Shown: positions 37,501 through 46,868, numbered from the stretch's first letter. The stretch is 64,000 bases of DNA from Bradyrhizobium sp. (GCF_030697065.1 NZ_JAUYQU010000228.1:1-64000), one strand, 5' to 3'. The notes: a model not told the origin generated them from the sequence alone. Numbers and translations: made by a program.

Positions 37501-37760
37501 CCGATGCTCCATCATCGCTGGCAGGGGAAACTCCTGAAAATGCGCCGGGTGAACTGTCCTGCCGGACGTCGCACATGAAGAAGCCCCGCGCGCGCAACGC
37601 CCCGTTGGTCAAATCGGCGGTGTCCGGGAAGTTCCACCGGGCTTCCGGTGAATAACTGCATTGCGCAGCGCGGACATTGTCCGTAATGCCGACCTCAGGG
37701 TAGTGCCAATGGGCGACTTCGGGTGTTATTGTAATTCCTCCGTTCCCTGGGAGGGGGTAA

Positions 37761-38207
37761 ATGGGAATACTGTCAAAAATTCTATGTGTGGCGCTGACTT
37801 TGGCGGCAACGCCGGCTCTCGCCAGCCCTGCGGAAGAGGCCAGCGCCGTGGTCGATCAGTGGTCGACAACCTACAGCGCCAACGATCGCGACGCACTGGT
37901 CAAACTCTATGCTCCGGATGCGCTTCTTCTCGGAACGACCGACCCGGTCGCGACCCGAGGCACGGAGGCGATTCGGGAATATTTCGCGGCGCTCGACAAG
38001 GGCGGCCGCAGGAACACGATTCAAGAGAAGAATGTCATCGTGCTCGGTGAAAACGCGGTCGTTGTCGCGGGATTTTATGACTTTTCCCGCAAGGAGCAAG
38101 ACTATGCACCCCGGCCATCGCGTTTCACGTTTGTGGTTGTCAGGCGCGACGGCAAATGGGTGATCGCGCATCATCATTCGTCGCCACGCGCAGCCCAACG
38201 GCAGTAA
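37761..38207 (+). CDS. Secreted NTF2-like protein (SgcJ/EcaC, DUF4440-type)
   Basis: This 148-residue protein has a signal peptide (ILCVALTLAATPALA, cleavage near residue 22). It has an NTF2-like cone fold: EASAVVDQWSTTYSANDRDALVKLYAPDALLLG, GTEAIREYFAAL and FTFVVVRRDGKWVIAHHHSSP. The end motif WVIAHHHSS is typical of SgcJ/EcaC and CaMKII-association-like proteins. A strong GGGAGGGGG ribosome site precedes the ATG. Activity is unknown. The phospholipase D gene follows 27 bases downstream and is probably co-transcribed. Confidence 0.87.
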   Translation: MGILSKILCVALTLAATPALASPAEEASAVVDQWSTTYSANDRDALVKLYAPDALLLGTTDPVATRGTEAIREYFAALDKGGRRNTIQEKNVIVLGENAVVVAGFYDFSRKEQDYAPRPSRFTFVVVRRDGKWVIAHHHSSPRAAQRQ

Positions 38208-38234
38208 GCAGAACGTACGGAGAGGCTCGGCTGT

Positions 38235-39728
38235 ATGAACGACGAGAGCGGGCGAATGCTGTCGGTGGGTCGGAATTGCTGGCGCATCGAGCGCGCGCAA
38301 CGTCTGGCACTCATTGTGGACGCGGCCGATTACTTTCGCCACGTGAAAAGCGCAATGCTCAAGGCTCAGCACAGGATCATGCTGATCGGGTGGGATTTTG
38401 ACACGCGGATCAAGCTGGAGCCGGAGCAGCAGACGCTCGAGGGACCGAACGTGCTGGGAGAATTTCTCTCGTGGCTTCCGAAGCATCGTGAGAACCTGAA
38501 TATCCATGTGCTCAAGTGGGATCTGGGCATGATACAGGGCCTGGGCCGGGGCATGACGCCATGGTTCGTTCTGGACTGGATCACCGACAAGCGGTTGCAC
38601 CTGAGACTTGATCATGCCCATCCCGTCGGTGCTGCTCACCACCAGAAAATCGTCGTTATCGATGATGTGCTGGCGTTCTGCGGTGGAATCGACATGACCA
38701 CCGATCGCTGGGATACCCCTGAGCACCTCGACGACAATCCGCTGCGCACCAAACCGAACGGACAAATATGCGGTCCCTGGCATGACGCGACCACCGCCGT
38801 TGATGGCGATGCCGCCCGCGCCATCGCGGATCTGGCCCGTGAACGTTGGCTCCGGGGGACTGGAAAATCGCTCCCGCCTGTCGCGCGGAAGTCGGACCTG
38901 TGGCCTGACAATCTAATTCCCACCATGGAGCATGTCGATGTGGCGATTGCCCGTACCCTCCCGGAGTTGAATGGAGAGCAGGGAGTCAAGGAGATCGAGT
39001 CGCTCTATCTTGATGCGATCGGACAGGCGAAGCACACCGTCTACATCGAAACGCAGTACCTGGCGTCGCGCAGGATCGCCGATGCGATGGGCCGTCGACT
39101 GCAGGAGCCGGACGGTCCCGAGATAATCCTGGTGCTTCCAGAGACGACGGAAGGATGGCTCGAGCACAAGGTCATGGATGGCGCGCGACACAGGCTGCTC
39201 CACGAACTGTGGAAGGCAGACAGACATCAACGGTTTGGCGTCTATTACCCCGTGACGGCCGGAGGCAAGCCGATTTACGTGCATGCCAAGATACTGACCA
39301 TGGACGACAGGCTGCTGCGGGTAGGGTCGTCCAATCTCAACAATCGTTCCATGAGCTTCGATACCGAGTGCGATCTCGCGGTGGAAGCAACAGATCATTC
39401 ACCGGATCAGGCAAAGCTGCGCGACACGATCGCTGCAGTTCGCGATAATCTTGTCTGCGAGCATTTGGACGTCGAGCCGCACAGATTTTCTACCGCCCTC
39501 GAGGATAGCTCCGGATCTGTCCTGAAAGCGATCGAAGCCTTGCGTGGCTCCGGGAGAACGTTGAGGCCGTTTGATCGGGCAACGATCGAGAAAGACGAAA
39601 GCATGCTCGCGGAGAATGACCTGCTCGACCCGGAAATGATGCCCGCGGGTTTCGGCCGGCGCCTCGGGGAAAAGATCGCCAGCATCCCGTCGATGTTTAG
39701 GCAGCGCAAGACCTCACATCAGTCTTGA
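38235..39728 (+). CDS. Phospholipase D-type phosphodiesterase with two HKD motifs
   Basis: This 497-residue PLD-superfamily protein has two intact HKD motifs: HQKIVVID from His136 and HAKILTMD at His350, the latter followed by GSSNLNNRSMSFDTE. Two motifs in one chain form one active site. The first lies in DHAHPVGAAHHQK. Size and motif spacing fit bacterial PLD/cardiolipin-synthase-like proteins that cleave or exchange phospholipid head groups. No clear signal peptide is visible, so cytosolic or peripheral membrane action is likely. The NTF2-like gene is 27 bases upstream. Confidence 0.92.
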   Translation: MNDESGRMLSVGRNCWRIERAQRLALIVDAADYFRHVKSAMLKAQHRIMLIGWDFDTRIKLEPEQQTLEGPNVLGEFLSWLPKHRENLNIHVLKWDLGMIQGLGRGMTPWFVLDWITDKRLHLRLDHAHPVGAAHHQKIVVIDDVLAFCGGIDMTTDRWDTPEHLDDNPLRTKPNGQICGPWHDATTAVDGDAARAIADLARERWLRGTGKSLPPVARKSDLWPDNLIPTMEHVDVAIARTLPELNGEQGVKEIESLYLDAIGQAKHTVYIETQYLASRRIADAMGRRLQEPDGPEIILVLPETTEGWLEHKVMDGARHRLLHELWKADRHQRFGVYYPVTAGGKPIYVHAKILTMDDRLLRVGSSNLNNRSMSFDTECDLAVEATDHSPDQAKLRDTIAAVRDNLVCEHLDVEPHRFSTALEDSSGSVLKAIEALRGSGRTLRPFDRATIEKDESMLAENDLLDPEMMPAGFGRRLGEKIASIPSMFRQRKTSHQS

Positions 39729-39761
39729 GTGCAGGGAGGCCGCCCGGCCGACAGCGGATCT

Positions 39762-41003
39762 TCACACGATCAGGTCGACGACGAGTAGCATGACGCTGGA
39801 AGCGAGGCCCGCAAACGGTACCCAGCGCGGACAATTGAACGTTCCCGGGGGTGGGGCTTCATTCCTGCTTTTGATCCGGATCAGCGCGAGGTTCACGATC
39901 GCGAAAATCACGAGGGTGAAGCCGGCGGTCAGGTCGGCGAGACCCGCGAGCGGAATTGCCAGCGCAAGGACGAGGATGGCGGCGACGGCGATCGCCGTTG
40001 CCAGCAGCGGTGTGTGCGTCACCCGGTTTAGCGATGCGAGGGCCTTCGGGAGGCTGCCCCGGTCGGCCAGACCGTAGATCACCCGGGCGATCATGATCAT
40101 GTGGACGATGACGCCGTTCAGCGTCGCCACAATGGCGATTGCGCTCATGGTAACCAGCGGCAGGCCCGTGAGCCGTTCGAAGACCAGGGCAAGGGGCGCC
40201 GAAGAGCGGGCGAGTTCTTCCGGAGGCACCGCCGTTACCGCGATCCACACGACCACGCCGTAAAGCAGCGCGGTGAGGCCGAGCGTCAGGAACAGCGCGC
40301 GCGGCAGCGTGCGATTAGGCTCCTTGATTTCTTCCGCGATGTTGACGAGATGCTCGAAGCCGATGAAGGCAAACACCGCGATCAAGGCCGTTCCGGATAT
40401 TCCGATCCAGGCTGTGGTGTCGCCGGCTGAAGGCCAGATCTCCGGAAGGCGGGTGACGACGTCGCTTCCCTGACCGAGGCCGGCAACGATGATCAGCACG
40501 AGGCCGCCCACTTCGATCAGCGTCATGACGCCGGCGAAAGTGATCGACTGAACGGTGGCGAGACAGGCCACGGCCCCCATGGCGAGAACCACCCCGGCAA
40601 TGATCCATGGCGCGGGGGCGGGCAGAAAAACCGCAACATAGCCCGCGCTGCCGACGCTGATGGTCGCGGCGGAGATGATCGCGGTCGTGACCACGAGAAG
40701 CCCGACGGCAAGGCTGAGCCAGTCGAGCCGGAACGCGGCCTGCACATAGGCCGCCTCGCTGGCGCTCACCGGCATGCGCGTTCCCAGTTCGGCGAACGAT
40801 GCGGCGCTGAAGGCCATGACGAGCGCCGCCATCATGAAGGCAAGCGGCGCATGCATGCCGCTGCGTCCCGCCGCGAGACCGACGAGAACGTAGATGCCGG
40901 CGCCGATCGTGACGCCAAGTCCGTAGAGTACGGCATGCGTCAGCGTGAGGGAGCGAACAAGGCGCGATGATCCGTTGCGCGCGGCTTTGGGCTGGACGGA
41001 CAT
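39762..41003 (-). CDS. APC-superfamily amino acid permease
   Basis: This 413-residue carrier has about 12 helices. Helix 1 holds the unwound substrate loop VTIGAGIYVLVGLAAG, and helix 2 holds PLAFMMAALVMAFSAASFAELGTRMPVSASEAAYV, the APC signature. FAFIGFEHLVNIAEEIKEPNRTLPRALF marks helix 6. The substrate is probably an amino acid or amine. GAGGAG lies 8 bases before the ATG. It diverges from the BT1-type carrier across 121 bases containing an inverted repeat (41033-41057). Confidence 0.92.
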   Translation of the reverse strand: MSVQPKAARNGSSRLVRSLTLTHAVLYGLGVTIGAGIYVLVGLAAGRSGMHAPLAFMMAALVMAFSAASFAELGTRMPVSASEAAYVQAAFRLDWLSLAVGLLVVTTAIISAATISVGSAGYVAVFLPAPAPWIIAGVVLAMGAVACLATVQSITFAGVMTLIEVGGLVLIIVAGLGQGSDVVTRLPEIWPSAGDTTAWIGISGTALIAVFAFIGFEHLVNIAEEIKEPNRTLPRALFLTLGLTALLYGVVVWIAVTAVPPEELARSSAPLALVFERLTGLPLVTMSAIAIVATLNGVIVHMIMIARVIYGLADRGSLPKALASLNRVTHTPLLATAIAVAAILVLALAIPLAGLADLTAGFTLVIFAIVNLALIRIKSRNEAPPPGTFNCPRWVPFAGLASSVMLLVVDLIV

Positions 41004-41032
41004 TCAACGGTCTCCTCGGTCGGTCCAGTTTC

Positions 41033-41057
41033 GCAGCTGTCGGAAGATGGCAGCTGC
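41033..41057. promoter_or_regulatory. Inverted repeat in the APC / BT1 divergent promoter region
   Basis: GCAGCTG at 41033-41039 and CAGCTGC at 41051-41057 form a 7-bp inverted repeat with an 11-base gap. It lies 30 bases from the APC start and 68 bases from the BT1-type start. It could be an operator, but no adjacent regulator gene exists. Confidence 0.35.
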
Positions 41058-41124
41058 CACGCTCGTCTTTGCACTACATTCTCATTCGCGGGCGTATTTG
41101 ATTCGCGTCAAGGAACTCATCACC

Positions 41125-42639
41125 ATGAGCCAACTCTCAGAAGGGCCAACGGCGCGCGGGACGCGGTGGGGAACGATTGTCGAGGCTGCTGCGGCGCGCA
41201 TGCCCGGCCTGATGCGGCCGGTGCTCGGTTTCCGCCGAACCTATCTGCCGCTGCTGATGGTCTATTTCGCCTACGGCGCCCTCGGCATCATCGACGTCAG
41301 CCGCGACATGTGGATCAAGGAGCGTCTGACGCTTACCCCGGCCGAGCTTGCGGGAATAGGCGTCTGGCTCAGCCTGCCGTGGACGGTGAAGATGGTGTTC
41401 GGGCAGCTGGTCGACAGTGTTCCGATCTTCGGCTCGCAGCGGCGGTCCTACATCCTGATCGGGGCCGCCTTTACCGCCTGCGGGCTGGTCACGCTGGCCG
41501 GCGCGGCGGGCGGATGGATCGCGTTCGCCCGGGCCGACGGCCTTTATATCCTGGGTGCGATGCTGATGGTGGTCGGGACGGTGATCCAGGACGTCGTTGC
41601 GGATGCGATGTCGACCGAGGTCGTGTCCCGCGTCGATCTTGCCGGGAATGCCCGTCCGGAGGGCGAGATCAAGGCCGAGTTGGGCATGGTTCAGGTCCTT
41701 GGTCGGCTTGCGCTCGGTATCGGAATCCTCTCGGTGGCGGGACTGTCCGGATGGCTCGCCCAGTTCCTCGCCCGGGAGACCGTGTTTCTTCTCGGCCTCG
41801 TCATTCCCGGCATTTCGGCTTTCGGCGTGCTGCTGATCCGGCAGGAATCCAGCGAGCGACGGCCGCTGGACTGGCGCATCCTCGGCGGCGGCATCGGCTT
41901 TGGCCTCGTCGTGCTGGCTGTCGCCCTCGGCGGTCTGCCGTTCGGGCAGGAGGTGGTGTTCGTCCTGTCGATGCTGGTCATCTGCACGATGTTGTTCTTC
42001 GTCACCCGCGAACTCGACGCCCGGACCAGGCGCGCCATTCTGTTCGCGAGCATCATCATCTTCGCGTTCCGCGCCACGCCATCCGTCGGAGACGGCTATT
42101 TCTGGTGGACGCTCGACGTGCTGAAGTTCGACGAGGCTTTCTACGGCAGCCTTCGCCAGACCGCGGCCGTGATCGCCATCGTCGCGATGTGGACCTTCAG
42201 CAGGCAATTGACGGAATATTCGGTGACCAAGGTGCTGTTCTGGCTGGCCATCGCCGGAGCCGTCCTGTCGCTGCCGAATATCAGCCTGTTCTACGGCCTT
42301 CACCACTGGACCGAGGAGACATTCGGATTCGGCGCCCGCACGATCGCTGTCATCGATGCCGCCGCGGCCTCGCCCTTCGCCCAGCTCAGCATGATTCCGC
42401 TGCTCACGCTGATCGCGTTCTACGCGCCCGCAGGCCATCGTGCGACCTGGTTCGCCCTGATGGCCTCGCTGATGAATCTGGCGCTCGTCGCAGGCCAGTT
42501 GCAGACCAAGTATCTCAACGAGTTTTTCGTCGTGCAGCGTGGCGAATATTCGGACCTGGGACCGCTGTTGATCATTGCAACCGCGCTGGGGTTCATCTTC
42601 CCGCTTGGCGCGATCCTCCTGTTCGGCCGGCGCGCCTGA
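41125..42639 (+). CDS. BT1/folate-biopterin transporter-like MFS protein
   Basis: This 504-residue carrier of about 12 helices resembles the BT1 family. FRRTYLPLLMVYFAYGALGIIDVSRDMWIKE is in the first helices, LSLPWTVKMVFGQLVDSVPIFGSQRRSYILIG is the BT1 hallmark, and VGTVIQDVVADAMSTEVVSR follows. Family members carry folates or pteridines in trypanosomatids, plants and cyanobacteria; many bacterial members are unassigned. The start is the ATG of MSQLSEGPT, with AAGGA about 10 bases upstream. It diverges from the APC permease. The folate genes at 15-17 kb are far away. Confidence 0.87.
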   Translation: MSQLSEGPTARGTRWGTIVEAAAARMPGLMRPVLGFRRTYLPLLMVYFAYGALGIIDVSRDMWIKERLTLTPAELAGIGVWLSLPWTVKMVFGQLVDSVPIFGSQRRSYILIGAAFTACGLVTLAGAAGGWIAFARADGLYILGAMLMVVGTVIQDVVADAMSTEVVSRVDLAGNARPEGEIKAELGMVQVLGRLALGIGILSVAGLSGWLAQFLARETVFLLGLVIPGISAFGVLLIRQESSERRPLDWRILGGGIGFGLVVLAVALGGLPFGQEVVFVLSMLVICTMLFFVTRELDARTRRAILFASIIIFAFRATPSVGDGYFWWTLDVLKFDEAFYGSLRQTAAVIAIVAMWTFSRQLTEYSVTKVLFWLAIAGAVLSLPNISLFYGLHHWTEETFGFGARTIAVIDAAAASPFAQLSMIPLLTLIAFYAPAGHRATWFALMASLMNLALVAGQLQTKYLNEFFVVQRGEYSDLGPLLIIATALGFIFPLGAILLFGRRA

Positions 42640-42825
42640 TCGAGGGCTGGTATTTGTAATGCCAGAGAAACTACGATAAGCATGCGGAGGCGCCCGGAGG
42701 GGGCTGTCTCTCTGCGACGCCAGCGTGGCCCCCGGTGCCACGTCCTGTGCGGAATTCCGGAAAATCGGCGGCCGTGCCGGGCGCGACGTCAAGAAAAACT
42801 CGAGACGAAGGGTGGAAGATAGAGC

Positions 42826-43890
42826 ATGGCGCGCAACATTCTGATCCTGGGGGCCTCGTACGGCTCCTTGCTGGGGACCAAGCTCTTGATGGCGGGTCAC
42901 AACGTGACGCTGGTTTGCCGGAAGAAAACCGCAGAGCTCATCAACCGCGACGGAACGGAAGTTCGCATCAAGCTGCGCGACGAGGCGGTGCACCGGGCGA
43001 TTTTCTCGCGCGACCTGCCGGGCAAGCTGGACGCGACCGAGCCCGGCAATGTCGACATCTCCCGTTACGACATGGTGGCGCTGGCCATGCAGGAGCCGCA
43101 ATACACCAACCATACGGTACGGGTCCTGATGGTCAGGATCGCCGCGGCGGGGCTGCCGTGCCTTTCGATCATGAACATGCCGCCCTTGCCCTACCTCAAG
43201 CGGATCCCGGCGCTGGCAGAGATGGATCTGGAAGAGGCCTACACCAATGCGCAGGTGTGGGAGCGCTTCAAGCCCGGACTGGTTTCGCTGTGCTCGCCCG
43301 ATCCGCAAGCCTTCCGCCCGCCGGAAGAAGCGGCGAACGTGCTTCATGTCGGCCTGCCCACCAACTTCAAGGCGTCGATATTCGCGGATGAGCGACACAA
43401 CGCGGTGCTGCGGGAGCTGGAAGCGGACATCGACGCGGTGACGCTGGACGGCCACGACGTTCCGGTGAAGCTCAAGGTGTTCGATTCGCTGTTCGTCCCC
43501 CTTGCCAAATGGTCGATGCTGCTGACCGGCAATTATCGCTGCATCACGCTGCACGAGCCGCAGTCGATCCGCGACGCCGTGCATGGCGATTTGAAGCTCT
43601 CGCAGGCAATCTATGATCATGTCGACGCCGTGGCCCGCCGTCTCGGGGCTGACCCGCAGGATCAGGTGCCTTTCGGCAAATATGCCAAGGCGGCGGAAAG
43701 CCTGCTGAAGCCCTCATCGGCGGCCCGGGCGGTCGCCAGCGGCGCGCCCTTCATCGAGCGCGTCGACCTGCTGGTCAAGCTGATCTCGCACCAGCTCGGC
43801 ATGGCCAATGCCGAGATCGACCGCACGGTCGAGATCGTGGATCAGAAACTGAACGAACGAATCGTGGCGGGCGGTTCCGGCCTGAACTGA
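42826..43890 (+). CDS. PanE/ApbA-like NAD(P)-binding reductase
   Basis: This 354-residue protein has a 2-dehydropantoate 2-reductase-type Rossmann start, ILILGASYGSLLGTKLLMAGHNVTLVCRKKTAELI. ApbA proteins usually carry GxGxxG; here GASYGSLLG is a variant. The C-terminal helical half contains KLKVFDSLFVPLAKWSMLLTGNYRCI and FGKYAKAAESLLKPSSAARAVASG, with the conserved-looking Lys-Ser region of the family's C-domain. Specificity for ketopantoate is not assured. It stands alone, with 186 bases upstream and a convergent thioesterase gene downstream. Confidence 0.8.
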   Translation: MARNILILGASYGSLLGTKLLMAGHNVTLVCRKKTAELINRDGTEVRIKLRDEAVHRAIFSRDLPGKLDATEPGNVDISRYDMVALAMQEPQYTNHTVRVLMVRIAAAGLPCLSIMNMPPLPYLKRIPALAEMDLEEAYTNAQVWERFKPGLVSLCSPDPQAFRPPEEAANVLHVGLPTNFKASIFADERHNAVLRELEADIDAVTLDGHDVPVKLKVFDSLFVPLAKWSMLLTGNYRCITLHEPQSIRDAVHGDLKLSQAIYDHVDAVARRLGADPQDQVPFGKYAKAAESLLKPSSAARAVASGAPFIERVDLLVKLISHQLGMANAEIDRTVEIVDQKLNERIVAGGSGLN

Positions 43891-43949
43891 CGGCTCCATC
43901 GCCGTTCGGCAAAGGCACACCCGAATTCTCCAGCCTGCGAACGCTGCGC

Positions 43950-44858
43950 CTATTCCTCGTCCGCGCCCGGTGTCTGCCGCAGCATGAAATGACCGAACGC
44001 CGAGGCGATCGGCTTGGCCGGGTCGTCCTGCCAGGCCTGCGCCTCGAAGGCGACGACGCGGCGGCCCTGCTTGACGATCGAGACCTTGGCGTAACTGTCG
44101 AGCGCGCGGCCGGAGCGGAGATAGTTGACGGTGAGGCCGATCGGCTTCGGCGACGACACGCCGAGTTCGCGCGCCACGCCCACGATCGCGGTGGTTTCGA
44201 GGAAGGCGCCGGTCATGCCGCCGTGGATGGCAGGCAGGATCGGGTTGCCGATGATCTTCGGCGAGAACGGCATCACCAGCGTGCCATCCCCGCCGATGCG
44301 GATGCCGAGGCAGCGCGCGAACGGGCTGTTGGCGAACGGGCTTGCCGGATCCTCCGGCGCGTCGAGCACCGGCAACGCGCGATCCTCCATGCCCCGGTCC
44401 AGCATGTTGGTCCGGTTCGCGCCGACCATGAAGCAGGCGGTCGCGGTGGCGACGGGATCGTCTTCCGATTCCTGATAGGCCGTTGCGCGCACGAAGGCGA
44501 TCGAGCGGGTGACGCGGTAGCAGACCGAATGCGCCCTGATGTCGAGGCCCGGCGTCGCCGGCTTCTGATAGTCGATCCGCAGGTCGAGCGTGGCGATCGC
44601 GCTGGTGCCGTCGAGCGCGAGCTGGACAGCCATGCCGCAGCTCTCGTCCAGCATGGCGGTGACGACACCGCCGTGCAGAACGCCTGTCGCGGTGTCGCCG
44701 ACGAAAACCGGGCGGTACGGCAGGCTCGACCAGGCTTCGCCTTTGGATGCGCGGTCGAGCCGAAGTCCGCTGATATATCCATAGACGGAGCGGCTGGCCT
44801 TGACGGCTTCGGCCAGTTGGTCAAATGGCAGCGGCGTGATGACGGGGGGATTCGACAT
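43950..44858 (-). CDS. PaaI-like thioesterase with two hotdog domains
   Basis: This 302-residue protein is a fusion of two hotdog folds. The N-terminal half has GVLHGGVVTAMLDESCGMAVQLA (HGG motif with catalytic-type Asp/Glu). The C-terminal half has PAIHGGMTGAFLETTAIVGVAREL. Each carries the HGG segment that contacts the acyl-CoA. Tandem hotdogs make an internal dimer, common in actinobacteria and proteobacteria. The acyl substrate is unknown. A GC-rich hairpin separates it from the amidase gene upstream. Confidence 0.88.
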   Translation of the reverse strand: MSNPPVITPLPFDQLAEAVKASRSVYGYISGLRLDRASKGEAWSSLPYRPVFVGDTATGVLHGGVVTAMLDESCGMAVQLALDGTSAIATLDLRIDYQKPATPGLDIRAHSVCYRVTRSIAFVRATAYQESEDDPVATATACFMVGANRTNMLDRGMEDRALPVLDAPEDPASPFANSPFARCLGIRIGGDGTLVMPFSPKIIGNPILPAIHGGMTGAFLETTAIVGVARELGVSSPKPIGLTVNYLRSGRALDSYAKVSIVKQGRRVVAFEAQAWQDDPAKPIASAFGHFMLRQTPGADEE

Positions 44859-44939
44859 GCCGGGGTTCTACGCCATATTGCGCGGGTAACAAAAGGCGTG
44901 GGGGATCGAGATTTTTGCATCGCTGGCGATGCTCTTTCG

Positions 44940-44978
44940 CTCCCCCGCCACGCGCCCTTGCGTGTCGCGGGAGGGGAG
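44940..44978. repeat. GC-rich intergenic hairpin
   Basis: CTCCCCCGC at 44940-44948 pairs with GCGGGAGGGGAG at 44967-44978, with an inner ACGC/GCGT pair around a short loop. It lies just past the amidase stop and may end that leftward transcript. Similar GGGAGGAGG-type hairpins occur at about 28398-28427 and 34923-34950. Confidence 0.5.
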
Positions 44979-44984
44979 AAGAAT

Positions 44985-46460
44985 TCAGCCTTTCGTCACG
45001 TGAACCCCGGGCGTGCGTCCGGCGTTCCAGCGGCCGCCGACTGCCCGCTCGATCTGTGCCGCCAGCTGCAGCAGCAGTCCATCATTGGCCTGCCTCGCCA
45101 TCGCCTGAATGCCGAGCGGCAACCCGTTCGCGTGTTGCGCCAGCGGCAGCGAGATGGCGGGAAGTCCGCTGAGATTGGCCAGCGGCGTGAAGGCGAAGTT
45201 GCGCCAGAGGTTGCCGAACCAGTCCAGCACCGACGGGTTGTCCGAGATCGTCAGATATTCCGTCGTGCCGACCTTCGGTGTCGGCAGCGCGGTGATCGGC
45301 GTCAGAATGATATCCCACTCCTCGAAAAACGCACCGAAGCCGCGCGTGGTCGTATTGAAGACCGCCTGCATGCGGGCGCGCTCGGCAAACGAGGTGTGCC
45401 GGCCAGCTTCCCAGACCCGTATGTTGACCGGCTCGACCAGATCGGCCGGCGGCCGGTCCAGCCCGCGCGCCGCCAGCAGGTTGCCGATCACAATCGCGAA
45501 ATTGCTGATGTAGCAGGTGGTCTGGGCGTCGAAAGCGGCACGAAAATCGATCGCGGGCAACGCGAAATCCACGTGATGGCCGAGGCCTTCGAGGAATTTT
45601 CCCGTTCTTTCGAGTTCGGCTGCGATCTCGGGCGTCGCGCGGTAGTCGCCCCATTGGTGCGAGAGCGCGATCCTGAGCCGCCCCGGATCGCGCTCGATCA
45701 TGTTCAGGTAGGTCTCGGGCGGGGTCCAGAACGGCATGAATTCGCCCGGCGCCGGACCCCGGCAGGCATCCACGAAAGCAGCGGTATCGCGCACCGAACG
45801 CGACTGGCAGCCCTGGATCGACACCAGCCCGGTCAAGTCCGACATGTGCGGCGCGAGCGAGAACACACCCCGCGAGACCTTTAGGCCGATGTTGCCGTTG
45901 ACCCCGGCCGGAATGCGGATCGAGCCGCCGCCATCCGTTGAATGCGCGATGGGCACGGCGCCGGCCGCGACCATGGCGCCGCTGCCGGCCGACGATCCGC
46001 AGGTCGTGTAGTCCGTGTCCCACGGGTTGCGGGTCACGTAGACGGCGGGATTGTCGGCCGAACTGCAAAGGCCGAACTCCGGTGTCGTGGTCCGTCCGAT
46101 CAGGTTGAGTCCGGCCTCGCGAATCCTCGCGGTCAGGAACGTATCGGCGCCGGCGCGGTTGCCGCGCATCAGCAGCGAGCCCATTTCCTGCAACCGGCCC
46201 TTCATCGTCGGGCCCAGATCCTTCATCAGGAACGGCAGGCCGGCAAACGGCCCGGCGAGGTTGGTGCCGTCCGTGGCCGGAGCCCGGACCGCGTCCTCGA
46301 AGACCTCGACCACTCCCGACAGCGCAGGATCGACCCTGGCGATTGCCGCGGCCGCCTGACTTGCCAATTCCCCGGCGGTCAGTTCGCCCTTCCTGACGCG
46401 TGCCGCCAGCGCCACGCCATCGTGTTGCGCCCACTCGTCCCAGCTCATCGGCAACGTCAT
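44985..46460 (-). CDS. Amidase signature family hydrolase
   Basis: This 491-residue enzyme has a Ser-cisSer-Lys triad. Lys80 is in GLPFLMKDLG, the cis-Ser lies in TCGSSAGSGAMVAAG, and the nucleophile Ser is in TDGGGSIRIPA. The C-terminal FTPLANLSGLPAISLPLAQHANGLPLGIQAMA is typical. Members hydrolyse diverse amides, so the substrate is open. The ATG giving MTLPMSWDE is preferred to a TTG 9 bases upstream. It shares an intergenic region with the divergent 71-aa gene. GatB/GatC genes are absent, arguing against GatA. Confidence 0.92.
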   Translation of the reverse strand: MTLPMSWDEWAQHDGVALAARVRKGELTAGELASQAAAAIARVDPALSGVVEVFEDAVRAPATDGTNLAGPFAGLPFLMKDLGPTMKGRLQEMGSLLMRGNRAGADTFLTARIREAGLNLIGRTTTPEFGLCSSADNPAVYVTRNPWDTDYTTCGSSAGSGAMVAAGAVPIAHSTDGGGSIRIPAGVNGNIGLKVSRGVFSLAPHMSDLTGLVSIQGCQSRSVRDTAAFVDACRGPAPGEFMPFWTPPETYLNMIERDPGRLRIALSHQWGDYRATPEIAAELERTGKFLEGLGHHVDFALPAIDFRAAFDAQTTCYISNFAIVIGNLLAARGLDRPPADLVEPVNIRVWEAGRHTSFAERARMQAVFNTTTRGFGAFFEEWDIILTPITALPTPKVGTTEYLTISDNPSVLDWFGNLWRNFAFTPLANLSGLPAISLPLAQHANGLPLGIQAMARQANDGLLLQLAAQIERAVGGRWNAGRTPGVHVTKG

Positions 46461-46652
46461 GCGATCCAATTCCCCGGTGCGGCGCTATCTTGCTTTTGTA
46501 GTCCGGCAAGTCAGCAAGTCAACAAACCGAGAGTTCTCGTCGAAGCTGGTGGATGGATGTGCTGCGCAGGCGGCTGCAGCAGGGCTATTTTTGACGCAGA
46601 TCAAACGACATTCGGGGCGTTGATGAGACAAGGACAAAAAGGGGAAACCGAG

Positions 46653-46868
46653 ATGTCTGCAGCCGAGATCGCGAAGCTTCACTTCTCAGCGGCCATCGCT
46701 GAAGCGGAAGCCGCCGGGGTGGGTGATGACAGCGTCTGCCGGTCGCTGCTTGGCCTCGTGGTCGCGAAATACCTCGAGCGCAGGAGCGTCTCCGACGTCC
46801 AGTCGGAGCTTCGCTTTGTCGCCGAAAACTGCGATCCCGGAACGGATTTCATGTTCATGCGCCCCTAG
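46653..46868 (+). CDS. Small conserved hypothetical protein (71 aa)
   Basis: This is a 71-residue acidic, helical protein: SAAEIAKLHFSAAIAEAEAAGVGDDSVCRSLLGLVVAKYLERRSVSDVQSEL then RFVAENCDPGTDFMFMRP. GGGGAAA lies 8 bases before the ATG; an in-frame ATG 30 bases upstream is an alternative start. I do not recognise a named family. The regular helical pattern and good ribosome site support a real gene. It diverges from the amidase gene. Confidence 0.7.
   Translation: MSAAEIAKLHFSAAIAEAEAAGVGDDSVCRSLLGLVVAKYLERRSVSDVQSELRFVAENCDPGTDFMFMRP

Noticed and set aside
41137-43620. Minus-strand frame of 827 aa opposite the BT1-type and PanE-like genes
   Set aside because: It crosses two well-supported plus-strand genes and is dominated by Arg/Gln/Asp/His, as expected of an antisense frame.
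43989-45884. Plus-strand frame of 631 aa opposite the thioesterase and amidase genes
   Set aside because: The opposite strand has intact hotdog and amidase motifs; this frame shows no domain.
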